Shown: piece after piece, positions 1-6,524 of the stretch
Numbering within the stretch: the stretch's first letter is position 1
Layout of the letters: the number at the start of each line of letters is the position of its first letter
Source: Capnocytophaga stomatis
Lineage (GTDB): Bacteria; Bacteroidota; Bacteroidia; Flavobacteriales; Flavobacteriaceae
Assembly (NCBI RefSeq): GCF_002302635.1
Contig: NZ_CP022387.1
Coordinates: 1,860,001 to 1,924,000, forward strand
Direction: 5' to 3'
Length of the DNA stretch: 64,000 nucleotides
Position numbers and translations under genes: made by a program
Notes under the pieces: generated by a model
Databases searched by the model: none
What the model saw: only the letters and a program-made list of their open reading frames with translations
What the model was told of the DNA's origin: nothing

Positions 1-113
1 AGATAATCCTCCTTGGGTATTTGAAAATTTTCCCATTCAAAAGCGTCTTCGTATGCCCAAAGCAGCCCCTTAAACTCTGCTGTATTTTTTGCGATTTTGA
101 TGGTTAGTTTCAT
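1..113 (-). CDS. Hypothetical protein, N-terminal fragment (runs off window)
   Basis: An open frame starts with ATG at 113 and leaves the window at base 1, giving 37 codons beginning MKLTIKIAKNTAEFKGLLWA. The ATG follows, by 3 nt, the stop codon of the DUF4260 remnant at 117-119. The same stop/ATG spacing is seen at the second copy of that remnant near 2990, where the next gene is a DUF1697 head, so this slot has received a different downstream gene. I do not recognise the family. The start is supported only by position and open frame. Confidence 0.5.
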   Translation of the reverse strand, partial: MKLTIKIAKNTAEFKGLLWAYEDAFEWENFQIPKEDY

Positions 114-114
114 A

Positions 115-179
115 GTTTATTTTTTGCCAATTTTTCCCAAATGGGTGTTTTTAAAATCATCGCTGTATTTTAAGCCAAA
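115..179. repeat. 65-bp direct repeat, copy 1 (mate at 2991-3055)
   Basis: Bases 115-179 and 2991-3055 are identical except for one T/C difference (tttttccc versus ttttcccc). Both lie in the same orientation and encode the tail of a DUF4260 gene. They bracket the MarR/EVE/SRPBCC/RibD-like/nitroreductase genes, so recombination between them would delete, or could have delivered, that cassette. Confidence 0.85.
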
Positions 180-200
180 CAGGGCGACATTTCTAAAAAT
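117..200 (-). pseudogene. DUF4260 C-terminal remnant
   Basis: The frame reads LFGLKYSDDFKNTHLGKIGKK followed by TAA at 119-117, matching the last residues of the intact DUF4260 protein at 2993-3346. Upstream the similarity is lost and the frame closes with a stop at 203-201, so only about 20 codons of the original gene remain. The nucleotide match to 2991-3055 is 64 of 65 by hand count, so the duplication or recombination is recent compared with the divergence seen elsewhere in the island. Confidence 0.8.
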
Positions 201-249
201 TTACGATTTTGTTTTCATATCGTTGTTTTTCAATTATATATATTCAATT

Positions 250-687
250 CTAAATCAGTAACTGTTGTAAAATTTGATTAAAATCCGATTGCTTTCCATT
301 GAGTTTCGCAAAAAAACGCTTGTCAAATTCCTCCACTTCAAAAATTGCTTTTTTGATACAGTCTTCGCCTTTGTCTGTCATTTTCACGATTTTAGCTCGT
401 GTGTCGGTTTGGTGTTCCTTCCGTATTATGAAAGTTTTCTTTTCTAAATTTCTGACGATTTGCGAAGTGGTCATCGGGTCAATTTGTGTGAAATTTGACA
501 ATAAAACCTGCGTAATTTCTTCTTTTTTTAAAGAAAACCAGTAAATACTTGCCAAAATCATAAATTGCGGATGCGTTAAATCGAAAGGTTGCAATATTTT
601 TTTGATTTCGCGTTGCCACAAATTCGTTACCTGCAAAAGTAAAAGTCCGGAACTGTTTTCGGTTGTTAATTGGAATATATTATTCAT
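250..687 (-). CDS. MarR-family transcriptional regulator
   Basis: A 145-residue winged-helix repressor. The central part LTHPQFMILASIYW followed by an ITQVLL helix and DPMTTSQIVRNLEKK matches the MarR helix-turn-helix, and the basic wing turn DTRAK lies near residue 97. MarR proteins bind palindromic operators as dimers and usually release DNA on binding small phenolic or oxidising ligands. I chose ATG at 687 over the in-frame TTG at 693. The gene overlaps the end of the EVE gene by 8 nt, so it is the last gene of an SRPBCC-EVE-MarR operon and probably autoregulates it. The ligand is unknown. Confidence 0.85.
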   Translation of the reverse strand: MNNIFQLTTENSSGLLLLQVTNLWQREIKKILQPFDLTHPQFMILASIYWFSLKKEEITQVLLSNFTQIDPMTTSQIVRNLEKKTFIIRKEHQTDTRAKIVKMTDKGEDCIKKAIFEVEEFDKRFFAKLNGKQSDFNQILQQLLI

Positions 688-1102
688 TTTCAAGCATTTT
701 TGAAGCGATTAAATTAAAATCATTTTCGTTAATTTCCAAAAATCCGTATCGAAAAGGATAACCCCAGCTCTTTTTATTGGATATAAAATCCAATAAATCA
801 ATAAGTTGCAAAATAGAAACCTCTTTGCTTTTAAAAAACTCGATATTTCTCCGATACGGACAAAAAGTTTCCGTCATTTGAAACGGATACACCTCATTAT
901 CAGCAACTTTCCCGATAGCGGTGAATTTCTGACAAGGCTCGGATTTGCCAAAGATTAATTTTGGCGAATAATAAATCACAAAATCGCCCTTTTTCATTAG
1001 CTTTAAGGGAGTTGCCTTTCCGTGACAGGCTTGGGCAAAACCTTCCGCTACGCCTTTTTGCGTGTGGTCTTTACTGGCAACAATAATCCAATATCGCGTC
1101 AT
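680..1102 (-). CDS. EVE (PUA-like) domain protein
   Basis: A 140-residue single EVE domain. It starts MTRYWIIVASKDHTQKGVA and has the usual KKGDFVIYYSP and FTAIGKV strands and a closing WGYPFRYGFLEI segment. EVE domains are PUA-like folds that bind modified bases in DNA or RNA, and stand-alone versions are widespread with no settled cellular role. ATG at 1102 shares its A with the upstream TGA stop (TGATG), so translation is probably coupled to the SRPBCC gene; a TTG one codon earlier is less likely. Confidence 0.8.
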   Translation of the reverse strand: MTRYWIIVASKDHTQKGVAEGFAQACHGKATPLKLMKKGDFVIYYSPKLIFGKSEPCQKFTAIGKVADNEVYPFQMTETFCPYRRNIEFFKSKEVSILQLIDLLDFISNKKSWGYPFRYGFLEINENDFNLIASKMLENE

Positions 1103-1518
1103 CAATTTTTAGCGTGTTTGATTTGATTTTCAATATCTTTCGGAAGATTTTCTACGATATCTTTGGCAACTAACTTTATCCAAAGTTTTGATAATAAACC
1201 TTTTACACTCATCGTTACGGTGATTTTCAGTCCGTTAGGCGTTTCTTCGTACAAATGTTCGCCGTACATTTTTGCCAACGGAAATCGCGTTAAATCCGTG
1301 AATTTTCTAAAAGGCTCTAATTCAACGATTTCCATTTTCACTTTGGGAGCTTTTTTAGGTTTTAAGATGAAGAAACTTCCCTCTTTCAGTTCGCCCAATA
1401 ATTTTGCATATTCTATGGTAGTTTTCCAGCGATTCCAATTGTCAATATCTGTGAAAAGTTTCCAAATTTGCTCTTTTGTAATTTCTTGGGTAACAACCGA
1501 ATACGATTTTGTCCACAT
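1102..1518 (-). CDS. SRPBCC (START-like) family protein
   Basis: A 138-residue protein with the SRPBCC pattern: an N-terminal strand (MWTKSYSVVTQEITKEQIWKLF), the DNWNRWKTTIEYAKLLGELKEGS segment (read in two parts, DNWNRWKTTIEYAKLLG and ELKEGS), a series of strands and a long C-terminal helix. Members bind hydrophobic ligands in a deep cavity, and the substrate here cannot be read from sequence. It is the first gene of the SRPBCC-EVE-MarR operon. A TATCTTTG -7 box lies about 27 nt upstream at 1545-1552 (minus strand). Confidence 0.75.
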   Translation of the reverse strand: MWTKSYSVVTQEITKEQIWKLFTDIDNWNRWKTTIEYAKLLGELKEGSFFILKPKKAPKVKMEIVELEPFRKFTDLTRFPLAKMYGEHLYEETPNGLKITVTMSVKGLLSKLWIKLVAKDIVENLPKDIENQIKHAKN

Positions 1519-1544
1519 ATTTTATCTATTTAAAAATTTGGGGA

Positions 1545-1552
1545 CAAAGATA
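1545..1552 (-). promoter_or_regulatory. Promoter -7 box for the SRPBCC-EVE-MarR operon
   Basis: Minus-strand TATCTTTG fits the Bacteroidota TAnnTTTG -7 element. I do not see a clean TTTG -33 element; the region at that distance reads CTTA. Confidence rests on the -7 match and its distance from the start codon. Confidence 0.5.
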
Positions 1553-1609
1553 ATAATAAGTTTTTATATAATAAGTATGATTACTAAATAGAATTCGTTA
1601 TAATAAAAT

Positions 1610-2137
1610 TTAGAATGCTCTTTTGTAATGCAATTGCACAAGTCCTGTGTCGTAAGGGGTTACGCTGATGAGTTTTAGTGGCTGTTCGGGTCTGTTGTCG
1701 TTAAACAATTTTGTGCCGTTGCCCACCAATATCGGAATGACGGAAATGATGAGTTCGTCCAATAAATCGCCCTTCAAAAGTTCATTCACGATTTGAGCCC
1801 CGCCGTCGCAATAGATGTTTTTGCGACTTTCTTTTTTCAATTTTCCGATGAGCAGTGATATATCTCCCGTATAAAAATGAATGTTCCCTGCGGAAGGTCT
1901 TTCGGTTTTCGTCAGTACATAAACCGTTTTTTCCTTATGCGGAAATTCCCCTACCGCATTCACTACCCAATCGTATGTTTTTCGTCCGATAATCAGCGTA
2001 TCCACCGTTGATATAAAACGCTCAAAACCATAATCTTCTCCTTCTTTTTCCACGATGGATAAGAAACTTAAATCGTCATTGGGCTTGGCGATATACCCGT
2101 CCAAACTCATTGAGATGTATAGAATTACTTTACTCAT
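1610..2137 (-). CDS. RibD-C / dihydrofolate-reductase-like family protein
   Basis: A 175-residue protein with the COG0262/RibD C-terminal fold. Visible are the N-terminal MSKVILYISMSLDGYIA, the IIGRKTYDWV segment, and a late IYCDGGAQIVNELL (glycine-rich NADPH loop) followed by LDELIISVIPILVGNGTKLF. These features are typical of the YwjB/YyaP group rather than of FolA. It probably reduces a pterin or flavin-like substrate with NAD(P)H. It is transcribed with the upstream nitroreductase, 17 nt apart. Confidence 0.85.
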   Translation of the reverse strand: MSKVILYISMSLDGYIAKPNDDLSFLSIVEKEGEDYGFERFISTVDTLIIGRKTYDWVVNAVGEFPHKEKTVYVLTKTERPSAGNIHFYTGDISLLIGKLKKESRKNIYCDGGAQIVNELLKGDLLDELIISVIPILVGNGTKLFNDNRPEQPLKLISVTPYDTGLVQLHYKRAF

Positions 2138-2154
2138 TATTATAACTTTACATT

Positions 2155-2880
2155 TTAGATGCGATGATATTGCTCCTCAAAAGGCACACGGAATCGATTG
2201 CCCCAAACGCCTTTTTCCGAACGAATACCACAAGCAACCACCATATTTATATCGCTACCTGATGGCAGATTTAGTATTTTTTTAATTTGACCACCATCAA
2301 AGCCTTCCATTGGGCAGGTATCATATTGTTTTTCAGCCATTGCTATCATAAAAGTTTGTGCCACAAGTCCGCAACTTTTATGGACAACCACTCGCATATC
2401 AGATTCTGAAACTTGTTTTGCCATTGGACGAAAGAAACCGACAACAAAAGACATTATTTTACGAAATAATCCAAATAAACCAAAAAATCTACGATAGACA
2501 AATGGCATATATTGCCCATAATACCACTGATTTATTTTCAGAATTTGTTCTCGTTGCTGGGCATCAGGAATATATTGTATTCCTTGTTTTGCAACCTCCA
2601 AAACAGTTTTCGCTCTTTTTTGGTGTAAATCTTGCCGTGTAACAAATATTACCATTTGTCCTGCGGTGGTTGCAGCACTTTGCGAAAGACAGGCTTTGGC
2701 TAATTTCTCTAAAACCGCTTTGTCGGTGATGTGATAGGCTTCCCAAAGTTGCATATTGGAACTGGTTGGGGCAAGTTGAGCCTCTTTTAAGCATTCTTTA
2801 ACCATTTCTGGGTCAATCGATTTGGCAGAATCAAAATCACGAACGGCTCTTCTAAATTCTAATACTTCTCTTAATTTCAT
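2155..2880 (-). CDS. Nitroreductase-family FMN oxidoreductase
   Basis: A 241-residue protein with the nitroreductase start MKLREVLEFRRAVRDFDSAK and the FMN-binding APTSSNMQLWE loop near residue 40. The middle contains an insertion rich in Tyr and Phe (residues about 110-150), and the C-terminal part has CPMEGFDGGQIKKILNLP. Family members are FMN-dependent NAD(P)H enzymes reducing nitro compounds, quinones or flavins. It leads the two-gene unit with the RibD-like reductase. The insertion is longer than in NfsB-type enzymes, so the substrate may differ. Confidence 0.85.
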   Translation of the reverse strand: MKLREVLEFRRAVRDFDSAKSIDPEMVKECLKEAQLAPTSSNMQLWEAYHITDKAVLEKLAKACLSQSAATTAGQMVIFVTRQDLHQKRAKTVLEVAKQGIQYIPDAQQREQILKINQWYYGQYMPFVYRRFFGLFGLFRKIMSFVVGFFRPMAKQVSESDMRVVVHKSCGLVAQTFMIAMAEKQYDTCPMEGFDGGQIKKILNLPSGSDINMVVACGIRSEKGVWGNRFRVPFEEQYHRI

Positions 2881-2902
2881 AAATGTTCCTTTTTAAATTA
2901 TT

Positions 2903-2989
2903 TCAATTTTTTTCAAATACATCATCTTCGGAAATACGATTTTTTCCGCTGGTCATTACGCCACGCAAAAGTATGATGTAGGTGTTCAT
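2903..2989 (-). pseudogene. DUF1697 N-terminal remnant
   Basis: From ATG at 2989 the frame reads MNTYIILLRGVMTSGKNRI and stops at TGA 2905-2903 after 28 codons. The MxTYIxLLRG(V/I)xxxGKNxI pattern is the conserved start of DUF1697 proteins, which are normally about 175-180 residues. The rest of the gene is absent and the nitroreductase follows at once, so this is a truncated head. It was too short to be listed by a length-based gene caller. Confidence 0.75.
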
Positions 2990-2990
2990 T

Positions 2991-3055
2991 GTTTATTTTT
3001 TGCCAATTTTCCCCAAATGGGTGTTTTTAAAATCATCGCTGTATTTTAAGCCAAA
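2991..3055. repeat. 65-bp direct repeat, copy 2 (mate at 115-179)
   Basis: This copy sits at the 3' end of the intact DUF4260 gene, so it is the native location. The mate at 115-179 is detached from the rest of the gene. See the entry at 115-179 for the comparison. Confidence 0.85.
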
Positions 3056-3346
3056 ACCTAACATTCTGTCAAAAGCCGAATGGGCAAATAAAACACTTCC
3101 TACCAATGTCAATTCATTTATAGATAGATATCTACCTAACACAAAAGCAATAACAGCCGTCCCGAAGTGATGAGCAAAATTATAAAACATTGCCCCAATT
3201 TTAGGATTTAGCAAATAGCCCACCATAGACAAATCAGGCACGAAGAATAGCACTAAAAACCACCACCATTCGTATTCTGATTGCCCAAACATCACAACGC
3301 CCAACACAAAAAGAGCAATGTATTCTAATTTTAAAAGTGTTTTCAT
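2993..3346 (-). CDS. DUF4260 family membrane protein
   Basis: A 117-residue integral membrane protein with about four hydrophobic segments (residues 6-20, 27-45, 58-75, 78-92) and the conserved tail DRMLGFGLKYSDDFKNTHLG typical of DUF4260. The function of the family is not known. Its ATG overlaps the stop of the YdeI-like remnant (ATGA), so it was the second gene of an operon whose first gene has decayed. Confidence 0.85.
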   Translation of the reverse strand: MKTLLKLEYIALFVLGVVMFGQSEYEWWWFLVLFFVPDLSMVGYLLNPKIGAMFYNFAHHFGTAVIAFVLGRYLSINELTLVGSVLFAHSAFDRMLGFGLKYSDDFKNTHLGKIGKK

Positions 3347-3519
3347 TGTTTTTCCTTGTTTATTTTTTCAAGTAACATACTTATCATTTTCTCCAAACGC
3401 CTTTCTTTGGTTTCCTGCTTTTTGGCTTCGTTTATTCATTGGATATACTCGTTTTTGTGAGAAAGTGGCATCTTTTGAAACACATTGTACGCCTCAGGGG
3501 TTTCTTTTAAGATATTTTC
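3343..3519 (-). pseudogene. YdeI/OmpD-associated family C-terminal remnant with an internal stop
   Basis: Fifty-eight codons read PEAYNVFQKMPLSHKNEYIQ, then a stop, then INEAKKQETKERRLEKMISM and a short tail. This is the C-terminal signature of YdeI/OmpD-associated (bacteriocin-protection) proteins, where the position of the stop is a conserved Trp. TGA at 3438-3436 is therefore a TGG to TGA change. Upstream of 3519 the frame closes and the rest of the gene is missing. The final stop overlaps the DUF4260 start. Confidence 0.75.
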
Positions 3520-3530
3520 TTAAGATTTAC

Positions 3531-3560
3531 CCCCCCCCTATCCCCCTTAAAAAAAGGGGA
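3531..3560. repeat. C-tract plus CCCCTT/AAGGGG hairpin
   Basis: Nine consecutive Cs (3530-3538) precede TCCCCCTT and, after a short A-run, AAAGGGGA, which can fold as a hairpin at 3541-3560. Homopolymer runs like this are rare in such an AT-rich genome. It sits at the breakpoint of the YdeI-like remnant, in otherwise gene-free sequence. Confidence 0.5.
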
Positions 3561-3638
3561 TTAGTACGATAAACTACCTTGAGGCAGCCATACTTTTCTA
3601 TATTTGAAACTTATTTTTTTGTCTTCTCTTAAAATCAT

Positions 3639-4559
3639 TCAGCAATTATAATAAAACCCTGTAATTTCGATGGTCACACCGAATATTTTTTCCAATGTAA
3701 CAATATGATTATCAAAAAGATTGTTCTTGCCTTCAAGGATTTTGGTGGGATATTTTTCGTTTTTATATTGTACGAAAATATAATCCGCACCGCCACCTTT
3801 AGCAGGAAGCATACGCTCGATGTACACTTTTTCGATGCCTGAAAGCGGAAAAATCCGAACGAATTTATCCACACTCACACCGATTTGCCCATTGACCTCA
3901 TCTCGCCACAAAACAGTCTGATTACCAAACTTTTCGGTCAGCAGAGACGGACGGCGTTTCACGGAAATATCCTCTCGATAATTGTCATCTATCTGAATGG
4001 TTTTCGGCGGAAAAACCAAATATTCGGCAAGTTGTATGTCGTTTTCCATAGGCTTGATAATTTCTTCATAATCCCTTGTATTATAAATAGATAAAAAGAA
4101 ATCTCGATGCCGTACCTCGCCGTTATATTGCATACGAAAACAGATGTCGCTCGTATGGTTATTGTAATATAAATTTTCTAAATATTCATCTACTTGCTCG
4201 TGCGACAAGTCTTTATTAAGTTGTTCACAAATCCGTAAAAAATCGTGTTTAGAAGAAGTCCCTTTTTTGCTCGTAAATCGGTATTCTCTCACGGCAATAT
4301 CGGTGCGTTGCCTACTGATAAAACCAAATTCAAGGTTGTAAAACAGCAAATTGCCCACCCGCACAGGATAGCGAAACACATATATACAACCAAACGCCCC
4401 TTCGCCATAATCCTTATAGTCTGTTTGTTTCACCCAAGGCGAAGCCATAAGGGTTTGATAAGTCGTATCCCACGGAATAAATTGTTTTTCAAGTGATTGC
4501 ACCTCAAATCCCAAATGATAATCCGTGTGGTTTTCTGATAGTAAGGTGATTTGTTTCAT
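3639..4559 (-). CDS. Hypothetical protein, paralogue of 4998-5918
   Basis: A 306-residue soluble-looking protein that I cannot assign. It shares start, length and long stretches with its neighbour: the head DYHLGFEVQS, RYPVRVGNLLF, LLTEKFGNQTVLWRDEVN, RMLPAKGGGAD and the closing ITGFYYNC are nearly the same in both. No signal peptide, membrane segment or recognised catalytic motif is visible. The conserved MLPAKGGGAD loop and the invariant C-terminal Cys are the most marked features. The two copies flank a VOC protein, which suggests duplication within the island. Confidence 0.8.
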   Translation of the reverse strand: MKQITLLSENHTDYHLGFEVQSLEKQFIPWDTTYQTLMASPWVKQTDYKDYGEGAFGCIYVFRYPVRVGNLLFYNLEFGFISRQRTDIAVREYRFTSKKGTSSKHDFLRICEQLNKDLSHEQVDEYLENLYYNNHTSDICFRMQYNGEVRHRDFFLSIYNTRDYEEIIKPMENDIQLAEYLVFPPKTIQIDDNYREDISVKRRPSLLTEKFGNQTVLWRDEVNGQIGVSVDKFVRIFPLSGIEKVYIERMLPAKGGGADYIFVQYKNEKYPTKILEGKNNLFDNHIVTLEKIFGVTIEITGFYYNC

Positions 4560-4609
4560 AGTTTCATTTGTTTTTTAGTGAGGGGGCTTGTTTCGTGGAT
4601 TTATAGTTT

Positions 4610-4963
4610 TTAAGCATTAGCACGATAATCCGTAAAACCCATTACATTGCCAGAAGGGTCTAAAAACTCCACCGCCCAACCTGTTTTTATGGGAAAAGGT
4701 GGTGTTAAAAATTCCACGCCTTTTGTCCTTAAATTCTCATAAACTTCCACTACATCATCTACTTCAAGCCAAATAGTGGGTTTTACATTCGGAAATTTTT
4801 TCTTATCCTTTAAGATAATAGCAGCCTCTTCATTACCCACTTTAAAGGCAATCATTCCCATTGGTGAAAAATCAAATTTGATTTCCAAGCCCAAAATCTC
4901 AGCAAAAAAATGTTTGCTTTTCTCGAAATCTTCCGCAGGAAGAAAAAAGTTATCGTAATTCAT
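4610..4963 (-). CDS. VOC (glyoxalase/bleomycin-resistance fold) protein
   Basis: A 117-residue single VOC module pair. It has FFLPAEDFEKSKHFFAEILG at the start, FKVGNEEAAIIL in the middle, and WAVEFLDPSGNVMGF at the end, where the Glu in the VEFLDP strand is a usual metal-ligand position. VOC proteins range from metalloenzymes to antibiotic-binding resistance proteins, and no substrate is implied here. It lies between the two paralogous unknowns on the same strand. Confidence 0.85.
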   Translation of the reverse strand: MNYDNFFLPAEDFEKSKHFFAEILGLEIKFDFSPMGMIAFKVGNEEAAIILKDKKKFPNVKPTIWLEVDDVVEVYENLRTKGVEFLTPPFPIKTGWAVEFLDPSGNVMGFTDYRANA

Positions 4964-4997
4964 AATTTAATTTTTTAAATGTCATAAAATCTGTTCA

Positions 4998-5918
4998 TTA
5001 ACAATTATAATAAAACCCTGTTACTTCAATAGACCTACCGAAAAATTTTTCCAATTGAGGCAAATAATTGTTCAAATCATATTCTTTGGTACTGAAAATT
5101 GGCGTTGGGTATTTTTGTTTTTTGTAATACACTCGCAGAGTATCGGCACCACCGCCTTTGGCAGGAAGCATTCGGTCAATGTCCACTTTTTTAATATTCG
5201 ATAGCGGAAAAATATTGCAAAATTCACCCTTACTTACCCCGAGTTGTTTATTTACTTCATCTCGCCACAATACGGCTTGGTCGCCAAACCTTTCCGTCAG
5301 TAAAGGTGGACGGCGTTTTACGATTTCGTTTTCTTGATAGTCGGTCTCTATTCCGATATATTCTTTCGGAAATAACACCCAATCGGTAAGTTGTATATTC
5401 TCCTCATTTTCAATTGGAGTGATTAATTCGGAATATTTACGGGCATTGATAATATTAAAAAACACATATTGATGCTGAGGTTCTCCGTAATAAACGCTAA
5501 GAAATGTCATTTCGTCTTTCTGAAAAAATGAATAGAGGTCTTCACGAGTTTTATAGTGTTTATCAAGGGGTAAATGTTTTTCTAATTGCTGATGCACTTG
5601 CCAAAAATCAAATTCCTCTACCTGTGTGTCTCCATTGGCATAGTATTCTCGTACGGCTATATCCCTACGCTGGGTGTTGTGTATGCGAAATTCAAATTTG
5701 GAAAATAGCAAATTGCCCACCCGCACCGGATATTTAAAATAGTAATATTCATACACCTCATAATCCAAATCAAAAGGGCTGTCCCACTCCACCAAAGGCG
5801 ATGCGATAACTTCCTCGTAGGTAGCGTTCCACGAAAAGAACTTCGGTTCGGGCGATTGCACCTCAAATCCGAGATGATAATCGTTGTGACTTGCCGAAAG
5901 TAAGGTGATTCGTTTCAT
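4998..5918 (-). CDS. Hypothetical protein, paralogue of 3639-4559
   Basis: A 306-residue protein of exactly the same length as its neighbour and alike along its whole length, clearly a tandem paralogue. The C-terminal third is the most conserved (RRPPLLTERFGDQAVLWRDE, RMLPAKGGGAD, TGFYYNC); the middle third (residues 90-180) has diverged. It starts 3 nt after the DUF4298 stop, so the two are likely co-transcribed. Function unknown. Confidence 0.8.
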   Translation of the reverse strand: MKRITLLSASHNDYHLGFEVQSPEPKFFSWNATYEEVIASPLVEWDSPFDLDYEVYEYYYFKYPVRVGNLLFSKFEFRIHNTQRRDIAVREYYANGDTQVEEFDFWQVHQQLEKHLPLDKHYKTREDLYSFFQKDEMTFLSVYYGEPQHQYVFFNIINARKYSELITPIENEENIQLTDWVLFPKEYIGIETDYQENEIVKRRPPLLTERFGDQAVLWRDEVNKQLGVSKGEFCNIFPLSNIKKVDIDRMLPAKGGGADTLRVYYKKQKYPTPIFSTKEYDLNNYLPQLEKFFGRSIEVTGFYYNC

Positions 5919-5921
5919 TGT

Positions 5922-6233
5922 TTACTCATTTGCAATGACTTTTGTAACTGTTTTTAGAAACTCAACTGCAATAAGGTAGTGTTCTCCTGTAGCGTTGTAA
6001 ATGGCATCTTCAGAAAGTACCCCGTGCGGGATTCCTTCGGGGATTTCTCCTCGGTTGGAAGCATCATAATCGTCTTTCCATCCGCCTTCGTAGTAATAAT
6101 CGGATAATTTTTTGATTTCAGGTAGCAAATTTTCCCATTTTTCTAAAAATTGCTTGGCTTCGGAGGTAAAAACTTCTGTTTTATTTAGAATTTCCTCCAT
6201 TTCTTGGATATTTTTTAATCTTTCTTCAGTCAT
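5922..6233 (-). CDS. DUF4298 domain protein
   Basis: A 103-residue protein with the DUF4298 pattern: an N-terminal coiled helix (MTEERLKNIQEMEEILNKTE), LPEIKKLSDYYYEGGWKDDY, and IPHGVLSEDAIYNATGEHY before a final helix. The function of the family is unknown. It is the first gene of the minus-strand group DUF4298, 306-aa protein, VOC, 306-aa protein. Confidence 0.8.
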   Translation of the reverse strand: MTEERLKNIQEMEEILNKTEVFTSEAKQFLEKWENLLPEIKKLSDYYYEGGWKDDYDASNRGEIPEGIPHGVLSEDAIYNATGEHYLIAVEFLKTVTKVIANE

Positions 6234-6315
6234 AATATTTTGAAATTTTGATATTTGTAAAAAATGTTTTTAGGAATTATATTTTTGATTATAAATCTGT
6301 TTTTTTATGTTTTGT

Positions 6316-6374
6316 AAATTATCACAAAACAGCGTAAAAAGCTATTTTTTAGTTTCTTACGCTGATTTGTGATT
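6316..6374. repeat. Imperfect inverted repeat between the island and ftsI
   Basis: Left arm ATCACAAAACAGCGTAA and right arm TTACGCTGATTTGTGAT pair with few mismatches around a loop of roughly 18-20 nt (about 6338-6355). It has no T-tract directly after either arm, so it looks more like a small palindromic repeat than an intrinsic terminator. The remaining 6234-6524 sequence is AT-rich with no gene; a weaker TCCC/GGGA hairpin near 6483-6508 could terminate ftsI transcription. Confidence 0.5.
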
Positions 6375-6524
6375 TATATATTAAGTCTGCACCGATATTT
6401 TCCCAATATGTCAATGAACTTTGTTTTTATTTTCAAATCAGAAATCACTTCGAATGATGAAATTTCTGTTTTTGAGAATATTCCCTGAGTTTTTAAAACT
6501 TTCGGGATTTATATTTTATTGATT

